This document shows, in pieces, positions 42,067 to 50,263 of a DNA stretch of 64,000 nucleotides. The translations under genes were made by a program, and so were the position numbers. The DNA is from Algoriphagus sp. (lineage in GTDB: Bacteria > Bacteroidota > Bacteroidia > Cytophagales > Cyclobacteriaceae): NCBI RefSeq assembly GCF_030694375.1, contig NZ_JAUXYL010000041.1, positions 1-64,000 of the forward strand, in the 5' to 3' direction. How positions within the stretch are numbered: position 1 is the stretch's first letter; every line of letters starts with the position of its first letter. The notes beneath the pieces are model-generated. The model ran no database searches and had not been told where the DNA came from. It was given only the letters and a program-made list of their open reading frames with translations.

Positions 42067-43275
42067 TCAAATCCAAACGGGCACTTTTTTGATTTCTTCC
42101 AATATCAAATTTGCAACTTCTGATTTTGAAATAAGTCCTGAATCAGCAAATCTACCATCCGCATGAAAGATTTTCACCCGGTTGGTGTCATGTTGAAATC
42201 CTGCTCCTTCGTCCTTAGCTGAATTCAAAACGATCAAATCAAAGTTTTTCTTATCCAGTTTTGCTTTGGCGTGCGTTTCTTCGTTTTCAGTTTCTAATGC
42301 AAAGCCAATATGCAATTGCCGCGGCTGTTTTACTTTGCCCAATTCTAAGGCGATGTCCACATTCTTTTTCAATAAAATGGACATCTCGGATTCATTTTTT
42401 TTGATTTTTTGGGAAGCGATTACTGCCGGAGCGTAGTCTGCAACTGCCGCTGCGAAAACACAGATATCCATAGTAGCATGAATCTTTCTGGCCGCCTCAT
42501 ACATTTCATGAGCAGATTTGACCTTGGTCAAATGGAAATCAGCAGACCCAAAAGGAATGGAAATAGGTCCTGAAACCAAAAAAACCTCTGCCCCTCGGGA
42601 CTTAAAAGCATCTGCAATCGCTATTCCCATTTTACCGGAGGAGTGATTACTTATAAACCGAACAGGATCGATCGCTTCCTGAGTAGGACCCAAAGTTATT
42701 AAAACCTTTTTGCCAGCAAAGTCTTTTTTAGTATTGAAAAAAACTTCAACCTGATTCAGGATGTGTTCCGGCTCCATCATCCTTCCCTGACCTGACAGAC
42801 CACTCGCCAATTCTCCGCTTTCGGCATCCAACAAGATGTTGCCAAAGGCCTGAACTTTGCTGATGTTCTCCCGAACAGATGGATGCTGATACATGTCCAG
42901 ATCCATTGCCGGAGCCAGCATGACTGGGCAACGGGCGGAGAGATAAGTTGCGGAGAGAAGATTGTCGCAGATCCCGTTGGCGAATTTAGCAAGGGTATTT
43001 GCGCTTAGCGGAGCAACAATAAAAAGGTCAGCCCAAAGCCCAAGTTCCACATGATTAGTCCACTTTCCGGTTTTTTTGTCGGAAAATTCAGAAAAAACAG
43101 GGCGCTTGGATAGGGTGGCAAGCGTGAGGGGGGTGATAAAGTCAAAAGCTGAAGTGCTCATAATGATTTGCACTTCAGCTCCGGATTTGATAAGTAAACG
43201 CGTCAAGTGAGCAGACTTGTAAGCAGCAATACTGCCAGTCACGCCTACTAGTATTCGCTTACCTTGAAGGTTCAT
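42067..43275 (-). CDS. coaBC: Phosphopantothenoylcysteine decarboxylase / phosphopantothenate-cysteine ligase
   Basis: A 402-residue bifunctional coenzyme A biosynthesis enzyme. The N-terminal flavoprotein half (CoaC) has GVTGSIAAYKSAHL (8-21), the PLSANTLAKFANGICDNLL block (about 88-106) and MLAPAMDLDMYQHPSV with the catalytic Met-Asp segment (about 117-132). The C-terminal ligase half (CoaB) has TLGPTQEAIDPVRFISNHSSGKMG (about 193-216) and AAAVADYAP (about 274-282), then KIKKNESEMSILLKKN. It sits 5 bases after rpoZ, so the two are in one operon. Confidence 0.93.
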   Translation of the reverse strand: MNLQGKRILVGVTGSIAAYKSAHLTRLLIKSGAEVQIIMSTSAFDFITPLTLATLSKRPVFSEFSDKKTGKWTNHVELGLWADLFIVAPLSANTLAKFANGICDNLLSATYLSARCPVMLAPAMDLDMYQHPSVRENISKVQAFGNILLDAESGELASGLSGQGRMMEPEHILNQVEVFFNTKKDFAGKKVLITLGPTQEAIDPVRFISNHSSGKMGIAIADAFKSRGAEVFLVSGPISIPFGSADFHLTKVKSAHEMYEAARKIHATMDICVFAAAVADYAPAVIASQKIKKNESEMSILLKKNVDIALELGKVKQPRQLHIGFALETENEETHAKAKLDKKNFDLIVLNSAKDEGAGFQHDTNRVKIFHADGRFADSGLISKSEVANLILEEIKKVPVWI

Positions 43276-43280
43276 GGCTA

Positions 43281-43595
43281 TTACTCCGCTCCCTCTTCCG
43301 CAGGGAATCGGTAATACACTTTACCTTCCATAAATTCTTCCATTGCCATGGTAGAGGGCTTTGGCATACGCTCATAAAACTTGGAGATTTCAATTTGCTC
43401 CTTGTTTTCAAATACTTCTTCCAGATTATCCACAGTTGAAGCAAACTCGGAAAGTTTATTGTTCAATTCTTCCTTAAGATTGGTGGAAATCTGTTTTGCA
43501 CGCTGTCCCACGATGTGAAGAGACTCATAGATGTTGCCTGTTTTATCAGCAACTTTATCAAGATCACGCGTTACAATTGATGGGTTAATAGCCAT
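43281..43595 (-). CDS. rpoZ: RNA polymerase omega subunit
   Basis: A 104-residue Rpb6/omega-type protein. SIVTRDLDKVADKTGNIYESLHIVGQRAKQI (about 5-35) covers the core, in which the Arg-Ala segment binds the polymerase beta' tail. The N-terminal half is the conserved part; the acidic C-terminal half (MAMEEFMEGKVYYRFP) is typical of Bacteroidota forms. It is tightly placed between bamD and coaBC. Confidence 0.85.
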   Translation of the reverse strand: MAINPSIVTRDLDKVADKTGNIYESLHIVGQRAKQISTNLKEELNNKLSEFASTVDNLEEVFENKEQIEISKFYERMPKPSTMAMEEFMEGKVYYRFPAEEGAE

Positions 43596-43622
43596 ACTAT
43601 AGTTAGTTTTTGATTTTCTGTA

Positions 43623-44528
43623 TTAATTATCGTCTTCATTTGCCTTAGCCTCAGACAAAGCTTTGGCTTCGGCAGCTGCCGTTCTTTCAGCGTATTCTTT
43701 TTTGAGCTTCAGATGCGCGTCGAGTTCTTTTCGTGTATCAGCCTCAAATCCCTTAACCTTACCAAGGTAAGCACTGCTTGGGTATTTTCTGTAAAAGTTG
43801 CTGGCAAATCGAATTGCATCATTCAAACGCTCTTCTTTTTTATCGAAAGCGGAGTTTTTAGCATAACCAAATCCAACCTCGACCAGCTTGTACCCCAACT
43901 CCTCATTGCGCTTACTTTCAGGATAATCTTTTGCAAAATTCTGAAAATTAACAATGCAGGCTCGGTAAAAGTCACCCGGGAAAAGCCCATCCTTCAGCCT
44001 GTAGTACATCTGCGCCTCACTGAATGCTTTGTCCTCAAATCTACCTTCCAAATCAATCAGCATGTCCATTGCCCGCTCATAACTTGCAGATTCAGGAAAT
44101 CGGGTAACAAATTGCTGTATTGCCGCTACTGCTTCCCGACTGCTTTGTTGATCCAGATTGAAATCAGGAGCATCCAAGTAGAGGGAATAAGCATGCATAA
44201 AAAGGGCTTCCTCAGCCAACGGACTTCTGTTGTAGGTTCTATAGAAAGAATTGAAGTAACCCGCTGATTCGATATACCGCTTGATCTTAAAATGGCAGTT
44301 GGCATAATTATATTCGGCCATTTCGGCCTTCTCAGACCCCTTAATCACAGGCAAAACCTTTTCATAGAGGATAATCGCCTTTGAATATTCTCCTTCCTGG
44401 TAGTACTTATTGGCCCCGTTATATAACTCTTCCCAATTGGTGCTTTTTTCCAACTTGGCAAATGGCCCACAGGAGGCGATTAGAAATAGAACTGAAAGAA
44501 ATAGAAGGGATTTTAGCTGCATGCTCAT
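43623..44528 (-). CDS. bamD: Outer-membrane assembly lipoprotein BamD
   Basis: A 301-residue lipoprotein (LFLIASC, Cys20) with tetratricopeptide-like helical repeats. WEELYNGANKYYQEGEYSKAIILYEKV (about 32-58), EMAEYNYANCHFKIKRYIESAGYFNSF (about 69-95), and EEALFMHAYSLYLDAPDFNLDQ (about 106-127) follow the BamD pattern; the C-terminal tail is charged (KKEYAERTAAAEAKALSEAK). BamD works with BamA to fold outer-membrane barrels. ATG 44528 was chosen (a TTG lies 6 bases upstream, and ATG 44522 is another option). A strong promoter lies only a few bases ahead, implying a very short leader. Confidence 0.88.
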   Translation of the reverse strand: MSMQLKSLLFLSVLFLIASCGPFAKLEKSTNWEELYNGANKYYQEGEYSKAIILYEKVLPVIKGSEKAEMAEYNYANCHFKIKRYIESAGYFNSFYRTYNRSPLAEEALFMHAYSLYLDAPDFNLDQQSSREAVAAIQQFVTRFPESASYERAMDMLIDLEGRFEDKAFSEAQMYYRLKDGLFPGDFYRACIVNFQNFAKDYPESKRNEELGYKLVEVGFGYAKNSAFDKKEERLNDAIRFASNFYRKYPSSAYLGKVKGFEADTRKELDAHLKLKKEYAERTAAAEAKALSEAKANEDDN

Positions 44529-44539
44529 TTTCAAGACCG

Positions 44540-44570
44540 CAAATATACGGGTAAATTGTTCGTATTCAAA
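44540..44570 (-). promoter_or_regulatory. Promoter of the bamD-rpoZ-coaBC operon
   Basis: On the minus strand TTTG (44567-44570), 19 bases, then TATATTTG (44540-44547): both elements are consensus. It is one of the clearest promoters in the window. The expected start is about 5 bases before the bamD ATG at 44528. Confidence 0.75.
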
Positions 44571-44592
44571 TGCCTGAATTATTCAAGGATTG

Positions 44593-45303
44593 TTACTTCT
44601 TGACTTGTAGTTTCTTAGTCACTACGTTTTTGTTGTCTACGAAGAGTGTATAGAAGTACACACCGGGCTGAAAGTCCGTTACATTGATCACTAAGGAATT
44701 GCGCTCAGGATCCAATTCAAATTCGGCGATAGGATTACCGATGAAACTGTTGATTGAAATCTTCGCTTTCGCTTTTGGATTAACCAATTCATAATCCAAC
44801 TGTGCAATTCTATTGCTTGGATTTGGGAAAATCTCACTCAGTTTGATGTCTTTATGGGTGAAATCAGTACTTGAACCAGTGGCTACTTCATACCTAGCCT
44901 CAACGACGAAATTTTCTCGAATATTTTCTGAGTTAACAAAAAATAAGTCAAAACTTCCTCGAGTTTCTGTAATGCCCATTTCAAATTCCAAATAGAGGTC
45001 TGTAAAAACCTCTCCCGGCTGTAGCTTTAAAGAAATCTTTGTCAAGTCCTTTTTAGGATCAAAACATTGGTCACTGAGACAAACTTTTACTCTCTGGGAG
45101 GACCCAACACTACCTCTAACATTTTTTAGAAAATAGGTTTTAGTCTGATTTGATTCGTTCTGGATTATGACAGTTTTACGTTGAGAAGAACCAATGTCTC
45201 CAGAAAAATCCAGCACCTCACTCAACACACGAACCTGTTGCGCTCCCGCCAAAACGGGAACCAACACCAGCAAGCATGTTAAAAATCTGAACAAGGACTT
45301 CAT
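44593..45303 (-). CDS. Type IX-sorted exported protein
   Basis: A 236-residue protein with a signal peptide (RFLTCLLVLVPVLAGAQ). The N half is a beta-sandwich-like region, and the C-terminal 80 residues form a type A T9SS sorting domain: LSEIFPNPSNRIAQLDYEL (about 154-172), IGNPIAEFELDPE, VNVTDFQPGVYFYTLFVDN and the final KKLQVKK. The sorting domain sends the protein through the type IX machine to the cell surface or outside. The N-terminal region carries one Cys pair (VCLSDQCFD). Its own promoter is upstream. Role unknown. Confidence 0.8.
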   Translation of the reverse strand: MKSLFRFLTCLLVLVPVLAGAQQVRVLSEVLDFSGDIGSSQRKTVIIQNESNQTKTYFLKNVRGSVGSSQRVKVCLSDQCFDPKKDLTKISLKLQPGEVFTDLYLEFEMGITETRGSFDLFFVNSENIRENFVVEARYEVATGSSTDFTHKDIKLSEIFPNPSNRIAQLDYELVNPKAKAKISINSFIGNPIAEFELDPERNSLVINVTDFQPGVYFYTLFVDNKNVVTKKLQVKK

Positions 45304-45360
45304 GTAAAACTTTAATCAAATGAGTGCTCTAAAAGGGTTTCTATGAACTTAATATACGTA

Positions 45361-45389
45361 CAAAAATACTTTTTTGATTAGTAACACAA
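45361..45389 (-). promoter_or_regulatory. Promoter of the T9SS-sorted protein gene
   Basis: On the minus strand TTG (45387-45389), 18 bases, then TATTTTTG (45361-45368), a perfect -7 match. It is about 58 bases before the ATG at 45303. Confidence 0.6.
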
Positions 45390-45445
45390 TAAAAATATGG
45401 GTTAATTGTTGTTAAGCTTTTGGAAAAAAAAAGACAACGTAAAAC

Positions 45446-47116
45446 TCAAAGAAAATTATCTTTCATGATCGCTGGGTTCAACGGCTTTTTAATTGGTGCT
45501 AAATTCGATTTCCCAAGTTTTTCCTGTATTTGACGGTCCGTAGGCATTTCTAATTTTACATCCGGAACATTGAATAAATTTTCAGCCCCGAGATCGATTT
45601 CTTCAGGTTTTCTCCACGCATCAATGGTCGTTCGATCCGGTTTTTCTGCTATTCTCCAGTTAAAGCCTTCCAATTTGGAGACCTTTTCATCGATTTTTTG
45701 GACAGGTGTAAATTTCCCGTCGGGCCTGATTCCAAAATTGGCCTTTTGAATTGCCCCATCATTAAAAGTCAATTTTATATTGGCACTCAAAATCCTGTTA
45801 ATCCCCTGTGTAAGGGTGTCTGCCTCTAATGCAAAATACAGGGATTCCCCATTCCCATCAATTAGCAGCCGCTCCATCTGCCCTTCTTTGAAATACCCGG
45901 TCATTTCCCTTCCTTTCATTTGATTGAAGTTCAGCAATGTGTCTGACATGATGGCGAAAGCTTTATCCTTCATGAAAACGCGGTCAAGCTCTTCATTTGC
46001 AATAAAAAATACCATAGAGTCTGCTGAGATTTGACTTTTATGGTTCCACATCACCGGGTCTTGAAATAACCTGATCGAGGAATCGGAATAATTGTACACC
46101 AGCGAATCAGCAATTCCCGCGAGATCTGTTTTTGTAAGTTTGATGGATTTGAAAGCCAATAAATATTTTGCCGTATCTGCCTCACTGTCCTGGGATATTA
46201 AGGTGTCTGCAGTCATAAACAGGGTGTCCTTTTCAAAGTACTTTCGAACCAATGCATTGCCGTGTACTACGCTATACTTACGGTTTTCCCAATATTTCCC
46301 CCTGTCACCATAGACTTCAACTTGGCGTTCCTTGTTCAAAACACGAACGTCATCTTTGCCTTCGTAATATGCTTTTGCCTCATCATAAAACAACTCCTGT
46401 GCCTTCACTCGACTTTCTTCCGTCTCCACTATCCCATCAAAAAACCGAAATTGCTTCTGTTGGGTATCATAGAAGCTTCCTTTCTGGGCATCAAGCTTAT
46501 AGCCTTCTTTGGATACAATATTGGTCAATCCTTTAGTTTCTGAAGTTTTTGGAATCGTCAGGTAAATCAAATTATTGGTCTTCATGGTGTAATCCGGATT
46601 TACCAAGACTACATTTTGGCGGAAAGTGATACGTTCCAAATTCACCTCATAAATCCCCCGTTCGCTGGTAAGGACATTTGTAGAATCCACTACTTTTCCC
46701 TCATTGAAATACGTGGCTATATTAGTTTCTCGGTTGTAATCCAAGTAATCGGTGTAGAGTGTCGTTTGTTGATTGGTGAAAACCACGTTTCTCCGGAGCT
46801 TGGCGACTTTGGTATTGCCGTCGTATTCCGCATAGGCACTGGTCGTGGTGATAGGGTCTTCGATATCTTTGATCCGAACTCTTCCAAAAAGCTGTGCTCT
46901 GTTTTCCGCTCTGAAAAAATGGGCTGAGTCACAATAAATCAGGGACTTCTGATGCTTCATTTCGACATTCCCCAATAATCGTTCAAACCCATTTGCACCC
47001 CTCAGTATGTCAGCCCTATTGATTTCAAGAGTGGAAGCTTGCTGACTAAAACTCTCCTCTGAGATCGAAAAAAACAGTAGACAAAAAACAGATGCGAGAA
47101 AGTATTGAATGTTCAT
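45446..47116 (-). CDS. OstA-like lipopolysaccharide-transport protein
   Basis: A 556-residue exported protein (signal peptide up to EESFSQQ). The N half is an OstA/LptA-like beta-jellyroll: VEMKHQKSLIYCDSAHFFRAENRAQLFGRVRI (about 47-78) and repeated strands such as VAKLRRNVVFTNQQTTLYTDYLDYNRETNIATYFNEGKVVD. Similar repeats continue through the middle (EVYGDRGKYWENRKYSVVHGNALV). Members of this Bacteroidota family are believed to carry lipopolysaccharide across the periplasm or to shape the outer-membrane LptD partner. Divergent to tilS, with a TATTTTTG promoter element between them. Confidence 0.8.
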   Translation of the reverse strand: MNIQYFLASVFCLLFFSISEESFSQQASTLEINRADILRGANGFERLLGNVEMKHQKSLIYCDSAHFFRAENRAQLFGRVRIKDIEDPITTTSAYAEYDGNTKVAKLRRNVVFTNQQTTLYTDYLDYNRETNIATYFNEGKVVDSTNVLTSERGIYEVNLERITFRQNVVLVNPDYTMKTNNLIYLTIPKTSETKGLTNIVSKEGYKLDAQKGSFYDTQQKQFRFFDGIVETEESRVKAQELFYDEAKAYYEGKDDVRVLNKERQVEVYGDRGKYWENRKYSVVHGNALVRKYFEKDTLFMTADTLISQDSEADTAKYLLAFKSIKLTKTDLAGIADSLVYNYSDSSIRLFQDPVMWNHKSQISADSMVFFIANEELDRVFMKDKAFAIMSDTLLNFNQMKGREMTGYFKEGQMERLLIDGNGESLYFALEADTLTQGINRILSANIKLTFNDGAIQKANFGIRPDGKFTPVQKIDEKVSKLEGFNWRIAEKPDRTTIDAWRKPEEIDLGAENLFNVPDVKLEMPTDRQIQEKLGKSNLAPIKKPLNPAIMKDNFL

Positions 47117-47133
47117 AAGTGAATACTAGGTGA

Positions 47134-47141
47134 CAAAAATA
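47134..47141 (-). promoter_or_regulatory. -7 element of the OstA-like gene
   Basis: The minus strand reads TATTTTTG, 18 bases before the ATG at 47116. No clear -33 TTG is found. Confidence 0.45.
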
Positions 47142-47229
47142 GAAGAAACACTTGTAAAACTACATCGAAATAGACCACAAGCACACATATTGAAGCGATG
47201 AACCTTTCCATTTTTCCCAAAGAAAAAAC

Positions 47230-47237
47230 TATTTTTG
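47230..47237 (+). promoter_or_regulatory. -7 element almost touching the tilS start
   Basis: TATTTTTG ends 4 bases before the ATG at 47242, and an in-frame TGA (47236-47238) rules out an earlier start. If this promoter is used, the tilS mRNA would be leaderless or nearly so. The -33 element is weak. Confidence 0.4.
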
Positions 47238-47241
47238 ATCA

Positions 47242-48561
47242 ATGCTTGAAGCTTTTCAATCCCACATTAAAACCCGTGCGCTGATTACTCCCACTTCCAA
47301 CTATCTGCTAGCCTGCAGCGGAGGAATGGATAGCATGTGTTTAGGCGACCTTTTACTTCGGTCGGGAATCAATTTCGAGGTGGCACATGTCAATTTTCAA
47401 CTTCGCGGAAAAGCGAGTGAGGAAGACCAATTATTCGTCCAAAATTGGGCAAAGAGCAATCGTCACACTTTTCATCCAAAACTTGCAGACACTGAGAAAT
47501 TTGCAAAGCAAGGTGGAATCTCCATCCAAATGGCTGCAAGGGAAATCCGCTATGCATTTTTTGAAGAAATCAGAGCTGCGCAAAAGCTCGATGGGATAAT
47601 CCTTGCGCATCACGAAGATGATCAGTTGGAAACGGTTTTTCTCAACTTGCTAAGAGGAACCGGAATAGAAGGTGTCTACGGAATGGCGGAGCGAAAAGGT
47701 TGGCTGATCCGTCCGCTATTAAATTTTTCTAGAGCCGAAATCCAAAATTACATGGAAGAAAATCAACTTACCTGGAGAGAAGATAGCTCAAACGAAAAAT
47801 CAGATTACAAGCGAAATAACCTAAGAATCAATGGTCTACCTGCGATATATGAACTCGAGCCTGATGCACGGAAAAATCTATTGACCAGCTTCCAACGGCT
47901 AAAAGATACCGGTAGGGCTTTTGGCGGGCTTTTTGAAACCTGGAAAAAAACCAACATTAAGGAAGATCATCCTTACCAATCCCTTCCCTTTGCAGCAATC
48001 CAAAATCAGCCCGGAGCCTCCACGCTACTCTATTTTTGGCTTCGCCCTTTCGGTTTCAATTCGGATCAGGCTCATGCCATCACAGAAGCTTTGGATCAGC
48101 CCAAGACGGGATTGATATTTGAAGGCTCGGGTTATGTGCTTTACTTTGATCGTGAGGAGCTGGTTCTGGCACAGAATCAAAAGAATTTCGATCCGATCTT
48201 TATTGCTGAAAACACGCCGGAACTAGTACTTCCTGATGGGAAATATAAATTAATCCGAGAAGACTACCCCTGTCAACTGGATAAATCGCCCGTCAACGCC
48301 CAACTTGATTTTTCAAGGTTGGATTTTCCGCTTGAAGTTAGAGATTGGCAAGAAGGAGATAAATTTATCCCGCTAGGGATGAATTCCTCAAAAAAAATCT
48401 CTGACTTTTTAATTGATATTAAAGTGCCTCTTGCAAAGAAAAAAAGCATAAAAGTTTTACTTTCAGCTGGGGAAATTGCTTGGGTAATCGGACTGAGGAT
48501 TGCCGATTGGGGCAAGGTTACCCCTGCGACTCAACGCATTCTCTATTTTAAAAAATACTGA
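47242..48561 (+). CDS. tilS: tRNA(Ile)-lysidine synthetase
   Basis: A 439-residue enzyme that attaches lysine to the wobble cytidine of the AUA-reading tRNA-Ile. The PP-loop motif SGGMDS is at 26-31, HVNFQLRGKASEEDQLFV (about 49-66) and ILAHHEDDQLETVFLNLLRGTG (about 116-137) follow, and the C-terminal TilS domain ends with LQ-WVIGLRIADWGKVT-like residues (about 413-427). Length is normal. It is expressed divergently from the OstA-like gene. The downstream cNMP-binding gene starts 3 bases after the stop. Confidence 0.92.
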   Translation: MLEAFQSHIKTRALITPTSNYLLACSGGMDSMCLGDLLLRSGINFEVAHVNFQLRGKASEEDQLFVQNWAKSNRHTFHPKLADTEKFAKQGGISIQMAAREIRYAFFEEIRAAQKLDGIILAHHEDDQLETVFLNLLRGTGIEGVYGMAERKGWLIRPLLNFSRAEIQNYMEENQLTWREDSSNEKSDYKRNNLRINGLPAIYELEPDARKNLLTSFQRLKDTGRAFGGLFETWKKTNIKEDHPYQSLPFAAIQNQPGASTLLYFWLRPFGFNSDQAHAITEALDQPKTGLIFEGSGYVLYFDREELVLAQNQKNFDPIFIAENTPELVLPDGKYKLIREDYPCQLDKSPVNAQLDFSRLDFPLEVRDWQEGDKFIPLGMNSSKKISDFLIDIKVPLAKKKSIKVLLSAGEIAWVIGLRIADWGKVTPATQRILYFKKY

Positions 48562-48564
48562 TCC

Positions 48565-49080
48565 ATGATAAATCCATTTTCCAAAACTTACGACGGGGAA
48601 GAATTGATGATGTTTGATTTTTTGCAGCGGATCAAATTTTTTGAACGACTTAGGCAAAAAGAACTGATGCGATTTCTGCCCGCCATGCACCATCGTAAAT
48701 ATGTGTGTAATGAGGTGGTTTTTTTCAGTAAAGATCCCAGTCAGGCACTGTATCTAGTCAAAAGTGGCAAAGTCAACCTGACCATTGATATTAAAGACAA
48801 TTTCGAAATGATCATGGAAGTCACACATGGGGGATGTTTTGGCGAAAATTCACTTTTGGAAAATGCGAAACGAACCTATACAGCCCTGATCGACTCTGAA
48901 GAGGCGGAACTCATTGTCATTCCGCATTTTGCAATTCAGGAGATTTTTGACAGCAACCCAAAGATCAAAGCAAAAATGATGACCTCGCTGGCAGAATATT
49001 ACAATGGAAATAACCAACGCCTTTTCCGATCCTATCGGGAATCTTTTGGCTTTTTCAGCCTTCGGCAAATGTTTGAATAA
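48565..49080 (+). CDS. Single-domain cyclic-nucleotide-binding protein (no HTH)
   Basis: A 171-residue protein with one cNMP-binding beta-roll: FERLRQKELMRFLPAMHHRKY (about 26-46), ALYLVKSGKVNLTIDI (about 61-76), GGCFGENSLLENAKRTYTALID (about 88-109) as the phosphate-binding cassette, in which the usual Arg is present, and a C-terminal helix. No helix-turn-helix follows, unlike Crp/Fnr regulators; the last 40 residues end in FRSYRESFGFFSLRQMFE. It lies 3 bases after tilS, so it is co-transcribed. It may be a sensor that acts through a partner, or have lost its DNA-binding domain. Confidence 0.82.
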   Translation: MINPFSKTYDGEELMMFDFLQRIKFFERLRQKELMRFLPAMHHRKYVCNEVVFFSKDPSQALYLVKSGKVNLTIDIKDNFEMIMEVTHGGCFGENSLLENAKRTYTALIDSEEAELIVIPHFAIQEIFDSNPKIKAKMMTSLAEYYNGNNQRLFRSYRESFGFFSLRQMFE

Positions 49081-49172
49081 GCAGTTCATCCGCTTAGCTT
49101 TTCATTTATCAAAAATCCCAAGCCCTGACCAAAGTATTCCGAAGCTAGTTTCGATTCCTAGCGGTTGTTTAA

Positions 49173-49180
49173 TATCTTAG
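49173..49180 (+). promoter_or_regulatory. -7 element of mdh
   Basis: TATCTTAG, 45 bases before the mdh ATG at 49226. The same word occurs before sbcD and the efflux operon at proper distance from TTG; here the -33 is a weak TTTCG. Confidence 0.45.
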
Positions 49181-49225
49181 CGGCGCTTTCAAAGCCAGTA
49201 ATCATAAATAAAAATCAATAAAAAC

Positions 49226-50161
49226 ATGAGCAAAGTAACCGTAGTAGGTGCAGGTAACGTAGGTGCAACCTGTGCCGATGTTTTAGCTTATCGCGAAGTA
49301 GCCGAAGAAATTGTTTTAATCGACATCAAAGAGGGAATTGCTGAAGGCAAAGCCCTTGACATCTGGCAAAAAGCTCCGATCAATCAGTATGACAGCCGCA
49401 CTGTAGGCAGCACAAATGACTACAGCAGGACTGCAAATTCTGATGTAGTAGTGATCACCTCAGGCCTCCCACGTAAGCCGGGAATGACCCGTGACGACTT
49501 AATCGAAACCAATGCGGGTATCGTCAAGTCTGTGACTGAAAATGTGGTAAAGCATTCCCCAAATGCGATCATCATCGTGGTTTCCAATCCATTGGACGTC
49601 ATGACTTATCAGGCTCACCTTACCTCCGGATTCAACAGAAACAAAGTAATCGGAATGGCCGGCATCCTTGACACCGCCCGATACAGAGCTTTCCTAGCTG
49701 AAGAGCTTAATGTATCCGGAAAAGAAATTCAGGCGATTCTAATGGGTGGACATGGTGATACCATGGTTCCGCTGCCGCGCTATACAACAGTAGCAGGCAT
49801 CCCTGTGACTGAATTGATATCCAAAGACAAATTGGATGCAATCATCGAACGAACCAAATTTGGCGGTGGGGAATTGGTAAAACTGATGGGCACTTCAGCT
49901 TGGTATGCTCCTGGGTCGGCTGCCGCTCAAATGGTGGAAGCCATATTGAAGAATCAGCGAAGAGTATTCCCTGTCTGCATCAAGCTGGATGGCGAGTACG
50001 GCATTGACGATTGCTACCTGGGCGTACCGGTTATTTTGGGAAAAAATGGAGTTGAAAAAGTACTTGAGCTTGATCTCAACGCCGAAGAAAAGGCCCTGCT
50101 TGAAACTTCCCGTGGTCATGTGAAGGAAGTAATGAATGTTTTGGATAAACTGGCTAAGTAA
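49226..50161 (+). CDS. mdh: Malate dehydrogenase (LDH-like form)
   Basis: A 311-residue NAD-dependent malate dehydrogenase of the citric acid cycle. GAGNVGATCAD (8-18) is the dinucleotide motif, RKPGMTRDDLI (about 81-91) carries the substrate-specificity Arg that selects dicarboxylates, and GGHGDTMVPL (about 173-182) holds the catalytic His. KPGMSRDDLL-type residues identify malate rather than lactate. It is 311 residues, as for the LDH-like MDH group found in Bacteroidota. It has a terminator after it. Confidence 0.93.
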   Translation: MSKVTVVGAGNVGATCADVLAYREVAEEIVLIDIKEGIAEGKALDIWQKAPINQYDSRTVGSTNDYSRTANSDVVVITSGLPRKPGMTRDDLIETNAGIVKSVTENVVKHSPNAIIIVVSNPLDVMTYQAHLTSGFNRNKVIGMAGILDTARYRAFLAEELNVSGKEIQAILMGGHGDTMVPLPRYTTVAGIPVTELISKDKLDAIIERTKFGGGELVKLMGTSAWYAPGSAAAQMVEAILKNQRRVFPVCIKLDGEYGIDDCYLGVPVILGKNGVEKVLELDLNAEEKALLETSRGHVKEVMNVLDKLAK

Positions 50162-50182
50162 TTCGGCCTGATGCTTTGATAG

Positions 50183-50230
50183 GACCTAAGATTCTCCGTC
50201 TAAAGCGGGGCTTCTTAGGTCTATTTTTTG
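50183..50230 (+). terminator. Terminator of mdh
   Basis: GACCTAAGA (50183-50191) pairs with TCTTAGGTC (50213-50221), followed by TATTTTTTG. Confidence 0.85.
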
Positions 50231-50263
50231 TATAATGGATTTCAAATTACCTACATCAGCTAA

